Assembly (NCBI RefSeq): GCF_910591885.1 | Contig: NC_063281.1 | Location: forward strand, 8,509,700 to 8,573,699 | Length of the DNA stretch: 64,000 nt | Origin: Bombus terrestris | Taxonomy: Eukaryota; Arthropoda; Insecta; Hymenoptera; Apidae | Reading direction: 5' to 3' | Shown here: positions 51,126 to 62,152 of the stretch, piece by piece | Numbering within the stretch: position 1 is the first letter of the stretch | How the letters are laid out: every line of letters starts with the position of its first letter | The notes under the pieces: model-generated | What the model was told of the DNA's origin: nothing | What the model saw: only the letters and a program-made list of their open reading frames with translations | The model's database searches: none | Program-made: the position numbers and the translations under genes

Positions 51126-51316
51126 CTAACTAAATTTTTCATTCGCTGTTTCTGTCCCCATCTCTTCCAATTGACTAGACGCCAAATCCAATTTCGAAGT
51201 CCACGATGGTTTCTCCATCTCTTGCGTGTTTACTTCCTCTATCAAGATCATCATCCTAATGAAAAATTCGTTCAATTTCGCTGCCGTGCCTCGTCGTAGC
51301 TTCGGAAAATTTCTGT
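51126..51316 (-). CDS. PTPDC1: Phosphatase exon 9: C-terminus and stop
   Basis: It follows acceptor GTATTGTAG and ends with stop TAG at 51128-51126. It encodes RNFPKLRRGTAAKLNEFFIR, MMILIEEVNTQEM and a tail ending ANEKFS. FPKLRRGTAAKLNEFF fits the place of GPTVYNTLKKIFKHTLEE at the human C-terminus. Confidence 0.82.
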
Positions 51317-54300
51317 CTACAATACAACGATATTAATATAAATTACACGATGATAAAATAATTTATTTATTCGATTCAGAGACCGGAACTAAAGTACGAG
51401 ATTAGATAGAATCGTGACATCTAGGTCTCTCGTGGTACGAGTCCTACCACATATAAATCGCGATTATTGATAATATAAATAGAACAATGTGACATGCTCG
51501 ACCAATCAATATTTCTGGCGATCAGTTGTGTGATGTGCACGCTGGACAACAATGAATACTTATGCCAACTGGTTCACGGGAAATGGTCATGCCTTCATGA
51601 AATATGAAACAATCACCAACGGAGGATACTTATTCATTTTGTGTTGGCAGTCGAGTTTATAAGTAGTTCCTCCTTTGTCAAGCACCTACATTGTTTGCAA
51701 ATAGCATAGGATTAAAGTGGCAAGCAAACAAGAGAAATGCAATATCCTCTCTTTCGTTTACCGAGCCGATAGTTGAGAATATATTTTTAGATATCATTCA
51801 TGGTGCATGGAAAGTCCCCTTTCTAGAAAGAACAATAATGTCGCGTTTAACAACCGAGTGGTATAAAATTACACGCGAACGGCATTTCTAAATAAGATCT
51901 TCCTTATTGTAATTGCCGGTTCAATGCAGAAAAATCGATTCAGAAACACGATAGCACGATATTAGTCCAAAGAATACTACTCTTATATCATAAGATCATT
52001 TAACCCACGAAGGTTGTTATTATCGGAAACAACGATTGTTTTATTTCATATGGATACAGCAAACTTTGTACTTTTACGTAATAATAAAAGTCATTTAAAA
52101 CAAGAATTTTTTTACAGAGTGTGAAAGAATTCCATCATATACATATTGCGTTACACATAATTGTTCTTTCCTAATGATCAGACTGTAGATTCTTACGCAC
52201 TTATGGGAAATTTCGAAATGCAAAAATGCACAAGATGCTCGTATTATTCAAAGATATTTACGATACGCAAAGTAGAGTGTTCGTGTTAAAATTTAATAAA
52301 TGAAACTTCTTGCTGAATTACTATTTTCTATTTTACCGTTTCATAAGAATATACCTAATTTGCATAAACACCCGCAATCTACGAAAAACCTAGAGGAGTC
52401 GATATAAGAAAACTAAAATATAGAAAACTTTTTTCTTTTTTTAATATTTACTGGAAGGATAAAACGAGTTCTTGATCCATATACTCTGTTGCGTGAGCGC
52501 AGCCATGAACCTCTTCGTTATCAAGCTTTGACTCTCAGATGTCATCGGCCTCAAACGACTAATAAATCGTAGAAGATATTCCAACAAATATCGATTAGGG
52601 TTATGCAATTTTTCCAGGCATCTTTGAGGTTTCGAATTCCAGACGACGATATAACTCAAACTATCGACGTCTAGCAAAGGATGTTTCAATGTCTCCAGCC
52701 ATTCAAATAATAATCCTGACAGGATATACAAGTCAGTTTCCATCTGAAGCCTCTGCCACGCCGTAGATCTATGATTTAGATCCATCTGAAAATTATCACA
52801 AGACAATTCACTTCCTCGACACTGAATATCTTGATTCGAAATAAAAACGATCCTTCAACCTGATAACCCTGAAGACGTTTCTTCGTCTTATCAGATAAAC
52901 TGGCGGTGTCTTTGATCAGAGCTCTGATTGCTTCGTCGGTGTTCACGGTTTCCAGAGCTGTATTTTGAGCAGCAGCTTTTAAGTTCATGTGAGATTGAAT
53001 TTCTTTGTAACAGTCGTTATCTACGAGATCCTGACCGTGAATTCCATCACCGAGGACGTCGTCCACGTAGTTGTCATCCAACACTATAAAAAGGTAGAGT
53101 TCTTTTTTATCTAAATTAAATTTTATGCTAATTTAATGATTCTATTTTAGTATGAAGCACCTGGAAAAGCTGAATCGTAGGATGGACTGTCCGGAGATGT
53201 ACAAAATACGTCGCTCAATCTTCCAATATCATCGGATGTTCCCCTTGAAGATGCTTGGCTACCACTTGCACACGCTTTCGTCGTACCTGGATAGTGGACA
53301 ATTAGAAAATTCGTGTAAATTATTAAACATTTCTAATTTATTTGACTATTTAAAATTTAGTTTTCATTTAACTTCTTACTGGAGCAGTCGTAAGAATCGG
53401 CGAGCGAGTCAGCCCATGAGTAAGAGTGTTTAATATTTCCTTTGTTATCTCTAAACTTTTCCAAAACGTGAGATATAAATTTTCTCGTGAAACATGTACT
53501 GGAAATAGTGTACTTGATTTCACACGGAGAATTGTCCTCTTGACAATCGCACAATTCGAGGATTCGTTCACAAATTGTGAATACGATCTAAAAAATAATT
53601 TATTGGAGAAATTTAATAGGATTAATTAGAATCATTTGGTTGTTTGTTCGATATGTCGTCTTATGCCAAATCTATCGATGTTCTCGATTGTTTATTAGTA
53701 TCTATTTGTTAAATATCAAGTTCATCGATACAACATTATTTTATTACAAGGTGCTGTTAATCCAGAAAAATAATATTTTCACTTAGTATCTTAGAACGAT
53801 AAAGTTAGACTGCCTCTGTATTGATCATAAACATTACATATTTTATTTATGCCTAGTGTGTTTGTAAATGAGTAACTAAGAACAATATAGCGATTCTTAG
53901 TGTGACTCATGTATTAATTTATTTATATAAATTAAGTCGATGAGTAATATGCTATAACAAAAATAGGATAAAACATTAATACAAAACGTTACTACCAAAT
54001 AGTCTGGTCGTACGATATTCAAATGTAAATTTGTATAATCTATGAATTCGCATATTTATGATATTGACATAAGACGTCTGTGATTCTTGCAATGCATAAA
54101 AGAACCTTTGGAACGTATTTGAATGTACGTTGCTCGTATCCATGTAGTACGTTGTGCTGCTTTTTCAGATGCGATTGCAGGCTGCAAGGCTTACGATCGC
54201 CTATTGCGCTATTCAAAGGGAAAACTATCATCTGTGGAAGCACAAAGTGCTCGAATTCTTGGATGCAGAGAATTTGTCCTCGCGTCTGTATCGCGCACGG

Positions 54301-57300
54301 CCGCTTCATACGAACAAATCGTATGGCATCGTTGGCCCGCACACGAAGACTGTAAATAAGGTAGCACGCGATCAGAACCCCAGTTCTGCCCAGCCCTGAA
54401 AAAGGTACATGTCCTTTAAACTTGTCTAAACTATGTATGATTAATCGCTTGGTGGAGATTCAGAAATTTCCATATTTTATTTTTGGAACCTGTACTAACC
54501 CAAATCCATGTTAATTAAAGCTTTGAATCTGTTCCAATAGAAACAGAAATAAAATATAATGAAAAACTAATAAAAATATAATTACAATTAGTATAAGAAT
54601 TATAAATACGAGCAAATATAAGAAATAAATACAAACGCAGTGTGGTGGTTATTTTAGAAATGTAAAAAATTCTAAAGTCCATATTTACTTTTCAGTAATA
54701 TTACCGAGTTACAAACGCGTGGTAAAGTGATATTCCAATTTTAAGGAAAAGATTTTTACAAAATTTATTACGAATTATTGCCAGGTGATAAGTTGATTTT
54801 CTAGTTTTCACAGGATCAGTTTAGAACCTGTACTAACCCAAATCCATGTTAATTAAAGCTTTGAATCTGTTCCAATAGAAACAGAAATAAAATATAATGA
54901 TAAACTAATAAAAATATAATTACAATTAGCATAAGAATTATAAATACGAGCAAATATAAGAAATAAATATAAACGCAGTGTGGTGGTTATTTTAAAAATG
55001 TACAAAAATTCTAAAGTCTATATTTACTTTTCAGTAATATTACCGAGTTACAAACGCGCGGTAAAGTGATATTCTAATTTTAAGGAAAAGAATTTTACAA
55101 AATTTATTACGAATTATTGCCAAGTGATAAGCTGATTTTCTAGTTTTCACAGGATCAGTTTAGAAATTAATAAGCTTGCAAAATCAATTGATTCGAGCGT
55201 TTACTTTTTAATAATGTCACGAGTTTTGCTATCATCCTGGACAAATGAAATATTTATCCTTAAAGGATAGGTCGGGACTGCTTATCGATCGTGCCTAATT
55301 CGGGAAATAAATTACGTGCTCGTGCTCGTGCTCGAGCCATGAATCGGAAGCGGAACTCGTAATCGTACTCGGTCTTGTTTCCGGGGTTAACAAGAGTTAT
55401 GACGTGCCCGACGTGTAACCACTTGATAATAACCATAAACTGTGTTTCGTCTGTGGATGTCCGTGGATATCGTAACACGTATCCATGATTCGTAATTAAG
55501 TTGCAGAGCGTGCGTACAAGGTACGCGTGGAATTTCGACTATTCAATTAAATCGTCGCTTGACAACGCAACCAGGCAATTCGTTGATCAAAGAATTCGAT
55601 ATATTCCTGGCGATAAACCGTTTTCGTGCATAGAACGAACCGTGGAAAATAAATTATTTCACTGACAAAAACGTTCTCGTATAATTACAGTATATCGTGT
55701 TATATGGGAACTGGGATACCTTCGTGTACGTAATGATCAGGCCTGTAGTTTTACAAGGAGCTATCCTTGTGTCGATTTGTCATACGCGAAGAATATGGAG
55801 AATATGAAGAAAATGTAATTTTTATGATCGTTAAACATGCATGGCCTACAGGACCTTGTTATCGAGGAAGCAATCGATCGATACGATCAAGCTCAAGTTG
55901 CATCGAGGTTGCCGAACCTCTTGATGGAAACAGAACAGTTATTCAATTATATGACTGTCATATATTATAATGAAAGACAAAAGTATTCGTATGTAGAAAT
56001 AAAAAGTAATATTTCGTATATTATCAATTTTATTAAATATATTCAATATATTATATCAAACATATTTAAATACGTGCAATTGTATATTATAAGTATATTA
56101 TACACAGACACTGAGTAATAAATGTAACTAAAGTAAATTAAAATTAAATTGTGTACATTTGTTTTACCATAAGTGTCTGTGTATAATACATAGTGATATT
56201 TGAGTATATGTAATAATATAGAAAATGTTACTATTCGTATTTTTACATTCTTACCGTACGAATACTTTTGTCTATCGCTGTAGCCTCGTACATGTGAAAT
56301 ATTTTTATGAGGAAGTTGCAGGGTTGAATATTTGCATGTGGAGTTACGATACGTAAATTTTAGAGACTCGATGTTACGCCCCAATTTCTTATCATTACTT
56401 ATCTATTATTCGTGCCCATAAATTTGGTTAAAGAACTGAAGCTAACGAACGTTTATGGTTAGAGAACACGCTTCTATCTAATTAGCGAATTAGTCATGTA
56501 AGAAAGAGTGCTAGGACTTTTACAGTTTTATCTAACATTGGATCAGGATATTGTTTTATGTGTTAATACTAAAATCTCCTGCCTGTAATGTACGCTGTGT
56601 TCGTTATATTATTTACGATGCAACATAAATTTCAGAAAACTATCTCCTATTTCAATTTCATGACAAAGCTATCCTGGAAACGTTACAAGTCTTTTTCTTT
56701 GTTGAAACAAGTTCAAGTTTGAGATATGAACATTCTGCAAATAGAAATTTATTTAGTTGCAATATAAAGTACCACAGTAGGGCTGAAGCTATACATATTT
56801 ATATAAATAGGTATAAATACTTCTGATAATTTAATTGAAATTATTTTTTGTCGATATAATCCAGATATATTTTTCCCCAAAACGCTCTTTTAGTACGCAT
56901 TTCACGTATTAATATCAATTTACAAATAAACACGGTATGTCTATATTTCGGTATGTTTATATTTACACGAGTGTGGAAACAAAATACATATTTATATGCT
57001 CACCACTATGGATGATCATAATTTAGCTGCGGATATCTGTGTATTTATGAAAAATAATATACAAAGATACATAAAATATCTGAAATAAAATATTCGTCGT
57101 AAAATGTATAGCTTTCTATTTAGATTCCACTTATTTAGCTGCGTACATATAAATATAGATCTGCATGAAAATAAATAAATATATAATGAAAGTTCCATTC
57201 CTGTAAAAGTGAATATCAATTTCGCTAAAAGCAACTGCGTGTTTTTGGCAAATACATAAACATTTCGACGAATCTAATATTTCTAGTATTAAAGAATAAT

Positions 57301-60105
57301 ACGAATTTTTTCTCTTGTTTTATAAACCGAATGGAGCTTTTCGATATGAACTGGGAATAATAACAGACCGCTCCTACGCTACCTATTTTCTCCACGTAGC
57401 CCATACAACGTATAATTTTTACGGTCTCCAGCTAAAGGTTTAAGAAAGATCGTAATGAATGCGAAAATTCAGATGCACCGGGTTGTAGCACGCAATGCAC
57501 CAAAACAGGTCTCGTTCTGGATGAACGCGTCTCACACGTGGCTTAAATCGATACATTCAAAGGTTAGAAATCGTCGGTTGATAAAGAGTGGGCGTGTGAA
57601 AGTAAAAGGGGAACGTTTAAAACATCGATGACTTCATTGTCTTGAATTAAAAGGCTTATTTAAACGATGATGATAGCAGAAACTGAATGTTTCTGTTCGC
57701 GATAACATCTTCCTATAAACTCTTCCACGCCAATCCTATCAATTTAAAAAGATAGTGACTGCAATTTGAATTAAGAAATAGAACAAGGATCGAAGACAAT
57801 TTATTGGCGAAAGGGGACTGTGTAAAAATAAAAATTGGGTCGGTGCGCCTATCGAAAAGAATCGATTTACCGGCATGACAATGAATTGCCACTCTTCCCT
57901 CTTGCACAGCGAAGGCCACGACCTTGACCATATCCAGAAGTTTGCTCATGGTCGCATCCCCGTAGTCCTTCAACGCGAAATTGTAATAGTAAACTGCAAC
58001 AAATCGCCAAATCGTAATTACGGAATTGTCATCTTTTGGTATTTAAGGGGAGGGAAATGTGATTCGAGAAATAATATTTATATGAATGTGGACGAAATTG
58101 AGTTTTGTTTCGTCTGCATGGTTACACGATTCTGCTGCATTGCATGTTACAGCTAAACTTCTTCGATCTGCCTCACCAGAACCGACACTGATTCCTATGA
58201 AACTGTTTTACAAGTTTAGTCTTCATTTACGTATAACTCAATCTCGTCGCGCGGTTAAGTATGTAATTATTATTCAAGTGACTCTTGTATTTTAATGCTT
58301 TTATTACCCTTATTGTCCATTCTATTTATCATGCCATTAACCCTTTCTGAATTGAATATTCCTTGGGCTATGGGAAAAGTTTTTCTCTGACGTTTTTATA
58401 AAGAAGAATTTATAACGCACTACAATCGGAACCATTTTACCGAAGGCAAATATATTTATATATTTAATTCACTTCACAAAAACATAATATTGTATGTACA
58501 AAACCTGGATCATAAATAAATATTAATTTTAAATATTAATTTTATTTTGAGGTACTTTTCAACACTATGTAACTTATGATCGACCATGTACGATATTTAT
58601 TCAAATAAAATATGAACCTTTCGAATTAATCAAGTTTCATACATTTTTATGAAATGTGTAAGTTGTTAATATCCGCTCCTTCCAAAAAAATTATTGAAAA
58701 GTAAATGATATAAATAATCGGTCGTCTTTTCTCCACTTTTCAATTTATGGAAACTTTGTAATTGATATTTTTTATTCGTACATTTTAATTAATCAGGGTC
58801 ACATGATACAATGTTTCTCTTTTATTTTTGTGTTTATGATTGAAGCTATTGTTTTAACGTACTAATACCTACTACTATGTTTCATGAAGACATTCGGGTC
58901 ATAAGTAAAACCACTTTCTTCGAGAGGGCCACCGCAGCTTGCATGCTCGCCAGGCGTTTGTAGGTTTATTATGGTTTTTATACTCCACCCTTGAAACTGT
59001 GCGATTATGTCCTTTTTTATTATCTGCGCGGTGTTCGGCCGTGCCATCGCGAGTACGTCGTCTGTCACCCTGAAGAATTATCGACCCTTACATCCGTTGC
59101 TAAACCTCCAAATTCATGGCACTAGTCACTTTATTTGATCAAACAGAATGTAGAAGAAAATCAAATCCATTATCGTTACTAGAGAATTTCAATAAATGCT
59201 GCTGATCATTCCATTCAAACAAACAGATGTTTCTGCTTTGGAATAATTACAATTTTTTTAAAAATCAATTTAAGAGACAATCGAATTATTATTATCAATA
59301 TTATAGGATTTCAATGAACAATTTTCCCTAATTATTTTATTTAATCAAACAAAACATATTGTTTACAAATACAGTAGAAGCTTGGGTATTCGAAATTAAT
59401 TTTAAATTAATTAATTTCAAAATAATTATTATGACACGTTATTCGCGTAATAACTTTGTTAAAATATCTTCGTATGAAAAAAAAAGTTATTCATTTCAAA
59501 GCGTTTTAGAAATATTAATATCAAACAAGAATAAAACCATTTGAATGAAAAATAATTTCTTTTAATTTTTACATTTGTTTTCCAACGTTTTTTTTTTTCA
59601 AATAAACATCCCCAAATTTTCCATTAATCGTTCCAGGATTCTGGTAATCGAGATTTTACTATAATTAAAATTTAAGAAAGTAAATTTACGATTAACATAT
59701 TAGATTCCGTGACGAGTCGTGATATTAATCGATTCAATTTCTCTTCGGAATAAAAATAAAAACGAACAGATTTGCAAAATTGTAGTTCGACATACGGATA
59801 CAAAACAGGTGTTTTATTATACGCGAGTCGGCGAATATGAAAAATGAAATTTGAATAGGTTTCCATAAATTTTTATCGCGACCTTACCAATGCGAAAATA
59901 TGTTCTGTATCGCCATGTGCACTGGTGGCCACGCTTTCGAGTTTTCATATTTGCATCTAGAGCCACCGCAAAAGATCGCGCACTGTATAGCCTGGGGCGT
60001 GAATTTTCGCAAATTTTCGGAGAATTTATTGTAACCAGCCTGGACCTCGCACAGATCCACTTGGCCCGCTTGAAAACCTGCCGGTACCAGTGAACTTACA
60101 TCCAT
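51126..60105 (-). CDS. PTPDC1: PTPDC1-like protein tyrosine/dual-specificity phosphatase
   Basis: This is a cysteine-based phosphatase of the PTPDC1 family, which in vertebrates is linked to centrosomes and cilia. Nine minus-strand exons join in frame: 60105-59888, 59069-58873, 57993-57871, 54395-54106, 53587-53380, 53286-53161, 53083-52860, 52785-52452 and 51316-51126, giving 636 residues plus stop. The N-terminal CGGSRCKYEN and VTDDVLAMARP blocks match the family. The catalytic loop is HCHAGLGRTG (Cys177, Arg183), with the likely general acid Asp148 in LKDYG. NVLHGYEQRTFKYVPK follows the catalytic domain, then a Ser-rich linker and a helical C-terminal domain (AWQRLQMETDLYILSGLLFE). The start ATG lies one base after a 3' splice site, so a 5' UTR exon upstream is likely. 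Confidence 0.93.
51317..52451 (-). other. Phosphatase intron 8
   Basis: Intron of 1.1 kb, AT-rich. A 66-codon plus-strand frame near 51.7-51.9 kb has no recognisable similarity. Nothing else was seen. Confidence 0.8.
52452..52785 (-). CDS. PTPDC1: Phosphatase exon 8
   Basis: It follows acceptor ATTTTCAG. It encodes MDLNHRSTAWQRLQMETDLY, LFEWLETLKHPLLDVDSL and YLLRFISRLRP, the conserved C-terminal helical domain. Read-through reaches TAA at 52443-52441, but the donor TCC A|GTAAAT just before it links in phase to exon 9. Confidence 0.9.
52860..53083 (-). CDS. PTPDC1: Phosphatase exon 7
   Basis: It follows acceptor TTTTTATAG and ends at donor CAG|GTTGAA. It encodes LDDNYVDDVLGDGIHGQDLV, AAAQNTALETVNTDEAIRAL and KTKKRLQGYQ, matching the ...EARRILAAKALANLNES... 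part of the human C-terminal region in position and character. Confidence 0.87.
53161..53286 (-). CDS. PTPDC1: Phosphatase exon 6: Ser-rich linker
   Basis: It follows acceptor CTATCCAG and ends at donor CCA G|GTGCTT, in phase 1/1. It encodes a Ser/Asp-rich stretch (SSRGTSDDIGRLSDVF, CTSPDSPSYDSAF). It is shorter than 60 codons and overlaps a plus-strand open frame, so it is easily missed. Confidence 0.8.
53380..53587 (-). CDS. PTPDC1: Phosphatase exon 5
   Basis: It follows acceptor ATTTTTTAG and ends at donor TCC A|GTAAGA. It begins IVFTICERILELCDCQED, which follows VPK as IIHLVCKLLLDL does in the human protein. The rest is a less conserved linker. Confidence 0.85.
53588..54105 (-). other. 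Phosphatase intron 4
   Basis: AT-rich intron of about 0.5 kb. Nothing else was recognised. Confidence 0.85.
54106..54395 (-). CDS. PTPDC1: Phosphatase exon 4: catalytic Arg and end of catalytic domain
   Basis: It follows acceptor CTTTTTCAG. It starts with the second half of the active-site loop (LGRTGVLIACYLIYSL) and continues through IRFVRMKRPCAIQTRGQIL to HGYEQRTFKYVPK. The donor AAG|GTTCTT is weak, but the next exon continues the family sequence in phase. Confidence 0.92.
54486..55163. repeat. 338-bp tandem duplication
   Basis: Copies at 54486-54823 and 54824 to about 55163. Each begins GAACCTGTACTAACCCAAAT and ends CACAGGATCAGTTTA. About ten differences were counted, so identity is about 97%. 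This is a recent duplication within an intron. Confidence 0.92.
55976..56272. repeat. Imperfect inverted repeat, MITE-like
   Basis: The outer arms GACAAAAGTATTCGTA (55976-55991 and reversed at 56257-56272) and the inner arms TATTATACACAGACACT (56096-56112 and reversed at 56172-56188) are perfect matches. They lie in an AT-rich element of about 300 bp, with about 60 bp between the inner arms. It could fold into a long hairpin. No target-site duplication was confirmed. Confidence 0.55.
57871..57993 (-). CDS. PTPDC1: Phosphatase exon 3: general acid and catalytic Cys
   Basis: It follows acceptor TGTTGCAG and ends at donor GCC G|GTAAAT. It encodes YYYNFALKDYGDATMSKLLD and EGRVAIHCHA. The exon ends inside the phosphate-binding loop, just after the catalytic cysteine. 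Confidence 0.95.
57994..58872 (-). other. Phosphatase intron 2
   Basis: AT-rich intron of 0.9 kb. Nothing else was recognised. Confidence 0.85.
58873..59069 (-). CDS. PTPDC1: Phosphatase exon 2
   Basis: It follows acceptor TTCTTCAG. The donor chosen is AGT A|GTAGGT because it gives the next exon its family frame. It encodes VTDDVLAMARPNTAQIIKKD, IKTIINLQTPGEHASCGGPL and ESGFTYDPNVFM, very close to vertebrate PTPDC1. Confidence 0.93.
59070..59887 (-). other. Phosphatase intron 1
   Basis: AT-rich intron of 0.8 kb. Nothing else was recognised. Confidence 0.85.
59888..60105 (-). CDS. PTPDC1: Phosphatase exon 1 (start codon)
   Basis: ATG at 60105-60103, just after TTTGCAG|A, and donor TG|GTAAGG. 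It is 72 codons plus two bases. It encodes MDVSSLVPAGFQAGQ..., then FCGGSRCKYENSKAW and HMAIQNIFSH, the conserved N-terminal block of PTPDC1. Confidence 0.88.
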
Positions 60106-62095
60106 TCTGCAAACAATGTTTGATTGCTCATTTACAACTTATAATATGTTATAATTCTCTTGGACACATTTATAATTCAAATTAAATTTCAAACTTTAAA
60201 TTATCCTCCCTATACTAATTATAAATTCTATTTATTTTAAAAGCGATTAAAACAGGGAAGTATTAAATTAGTAATTAAACAATTTATTCGAATATTTCTT
60301 TGCTGAATTCGGGTTTCTTCCTTTTTATTTAAATGAATTGAAGATAGGCGTACATATTTAAAAATAATCACGCCTCTTCCGTCCATCTCATTGCCGTAGA
60401 GAAATTGAATTTTCTCTTAAATTTCTCTCTCACTGTCCCTATCAGACACGTTTGACAATTCAAGTAGAATCTTTTTCCAACGATTTTCTCTACGCAAAAA
60501 TGCACGACACAGGGTAACAATCAATGCAAAAAAGCACTTCACATACAGGGGTAAGCGCATAGCGACTGGTAGTTCCGCTACTATAACGCTACTTTATCTA
60601 TCGTTCTATCATACAGATTGCGCCTGCGTCAGTCCTATTACCTATGAAACTGCTTTTGTTTCACTTCACCCTATTTATGTCTGTAGATCCGCATATTTTA
60701 TAACATTTCAAGTTCGCTACAATGGGGTTATATAATTTCCCATTCCGGTCTCCTACAGTTTTCATTGCATTTCTTCTATCTACAGGTGTGGGGAAAGAGA
60801 TTAACGAATTTGAAGAAGATAAAAAGAATATAGTGTCCATTTTATATTTCATGTACGTATGTAATTTCTGTGGATCTTGTAATGTGTAAATCTTCTGTAA
60901 ATCTTCATTTTAATGTTTTACAATGTATCCTGCTCCGTAAGATGAAATAATTTGAAATAATACGAAATCCCAAATATCGGAACAAAAATGCCGTATTCGG
61001 CGACCCATTTGATGGAGAGTGTTGGCGTTCCATCTCCTTACAAATCATATTTTTTATTCGCTTTTTGATAATTTTATTCTATATATACTTTCCGTTTATG
61101 CTTACTCTATATGATTACCTTGTACAATTATTTTATATACTTCGTTTATATACTTAGATTATATACTTAGCTTATCGACATACCTTGTATACTTACTTTA
61201 TATACTTAAGCGTATCTTACTTTTTTTGTATCACCACGTTATAAACAGGTGAATGTTTTGTAAAAGTTCTTTTAAATTTCTGTGTTTATATAGATAGTTA
61301 CCTTTTATATATTATTAATAAGTTGAAGAAATTTTTCGAAATCTATCGGTTTTGAGGATATAAATTGAAAAAAACGTACTGAAATAATTGGTTCATATAG
61401 TTGATATAGTTGTTATTATATTGTTGCTATTATATGGTTGATATTATATAGTTCTTATATATAGTTGCTTGAATAATAATATCTATCATTATATGTTTGC
61501 ATGAATATAATACCTAGTTAAAACATTTTTTACTTCATTTTTTTAAGTGATTTAATGTTATTCAAATTAAATTACATTTATATTAATTAATATACATGTA
61601 TATATGTATTTTGATTTCTTTATGAATCACAACATATACTGCTGACACGGCTGTCCTCTTCAATGCCTAAGTTCCTCATATAGCAGAGAACTGCTCATTC
61701 TGTTATGTTAATTTTTTGTTTTAAAGGATTAAAATAAATAACTAGAAATGTTATGGAAATTCAAAGACAAGATTCATATGTATTATGCTGAAGAAATTAT
61801 TCTAATTCTGTGATTGTTATTGGTGTTAAATAACTATGTTACTAACATCTTGGAAACTAGATATAATGTTTCGAAATGACGTGTGAATCGTTCATAACAT
61901 GTTTGCGATAGACGTGGCAGGAGTTGCTTTATCTGTAGTATGCTACATGGCTAAAGTACCGGCGATACCATAGGTAACCGCAACGCAATGGATCATCAAG
62001 TATAGACAAGTTTAGATAAGAATATTTTCAGTGTATTAAAGTCTTATTAATTTTTGACGGTGCATTGAAGTACGCTTCAGTGAGCAGTGGCTAAG
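60106..62095. promoter_or_regulatory. Head-to-head intergenic region with two likely promoters
   Basis: This is the 2-kb gap between the phosphatase start (minus) and the SCAMP start (plus). It should hold both promoters and 5' UTRs. A 3' splice site just before the phosphatase ATG implies a 5' UTR exon somewhere here. Arthropod initiator-like TCAGT occurs at about 62027 and 62077, ahead of the SCAMP ATG, which is weak evidence. Between about 61.1 and 61.5 kb there are irregular TATATACTTA and TATAGTTG short repeats. No gene was seen. Confidence 0.45.
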
Positions 62096-62152
62096 ATGTC
62101 CGGCTTTGACGAAAATCCTTTTGGGGAACCGAATATCAATGATCCATTTTCA
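62096..62152 (+). CDS. Scamp: SCAMP exon 1 (start)
   Basis: It encodes [19 protein letters not shown] and ends at donor TCA|GTGAGT in phase 0. It carries the first NPF motif and a DPF motif. Confidence 0.93.

Larger units (their letters stand above)
54396..57870 (-). other. Phosphatase intron 3 (3.5 kb)
   Basis: This is the longest intron of the gene, and it sits inside the active-site loop codons. It hosts a 338-bp tandem duplication and an imperfect inverted repeat, both listed separately. The rest is AT-rich. Confidence 0.88.

Noticed and set aside
52441..52451. TAA at 52443-52441 as the true end of the phosphatase
   Set aside because: A good donor precedes it, and the downstream exon joins in phase with a family-like C-terminus. 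It may still be an alternative end.
53152..53433. 93-codon plus-strand frame inside the phosphatase gene
   Set aside because: It is antisense to phosphatase exons 5-6 and has no recognisable similarity of its own.
54080..54399. Three overlapping plus-strand frames near 54.1-54.4 kb
   Set aside because: All are antisense shadows of phosphatase exon 4, which has clear family motifs on the minus strand.
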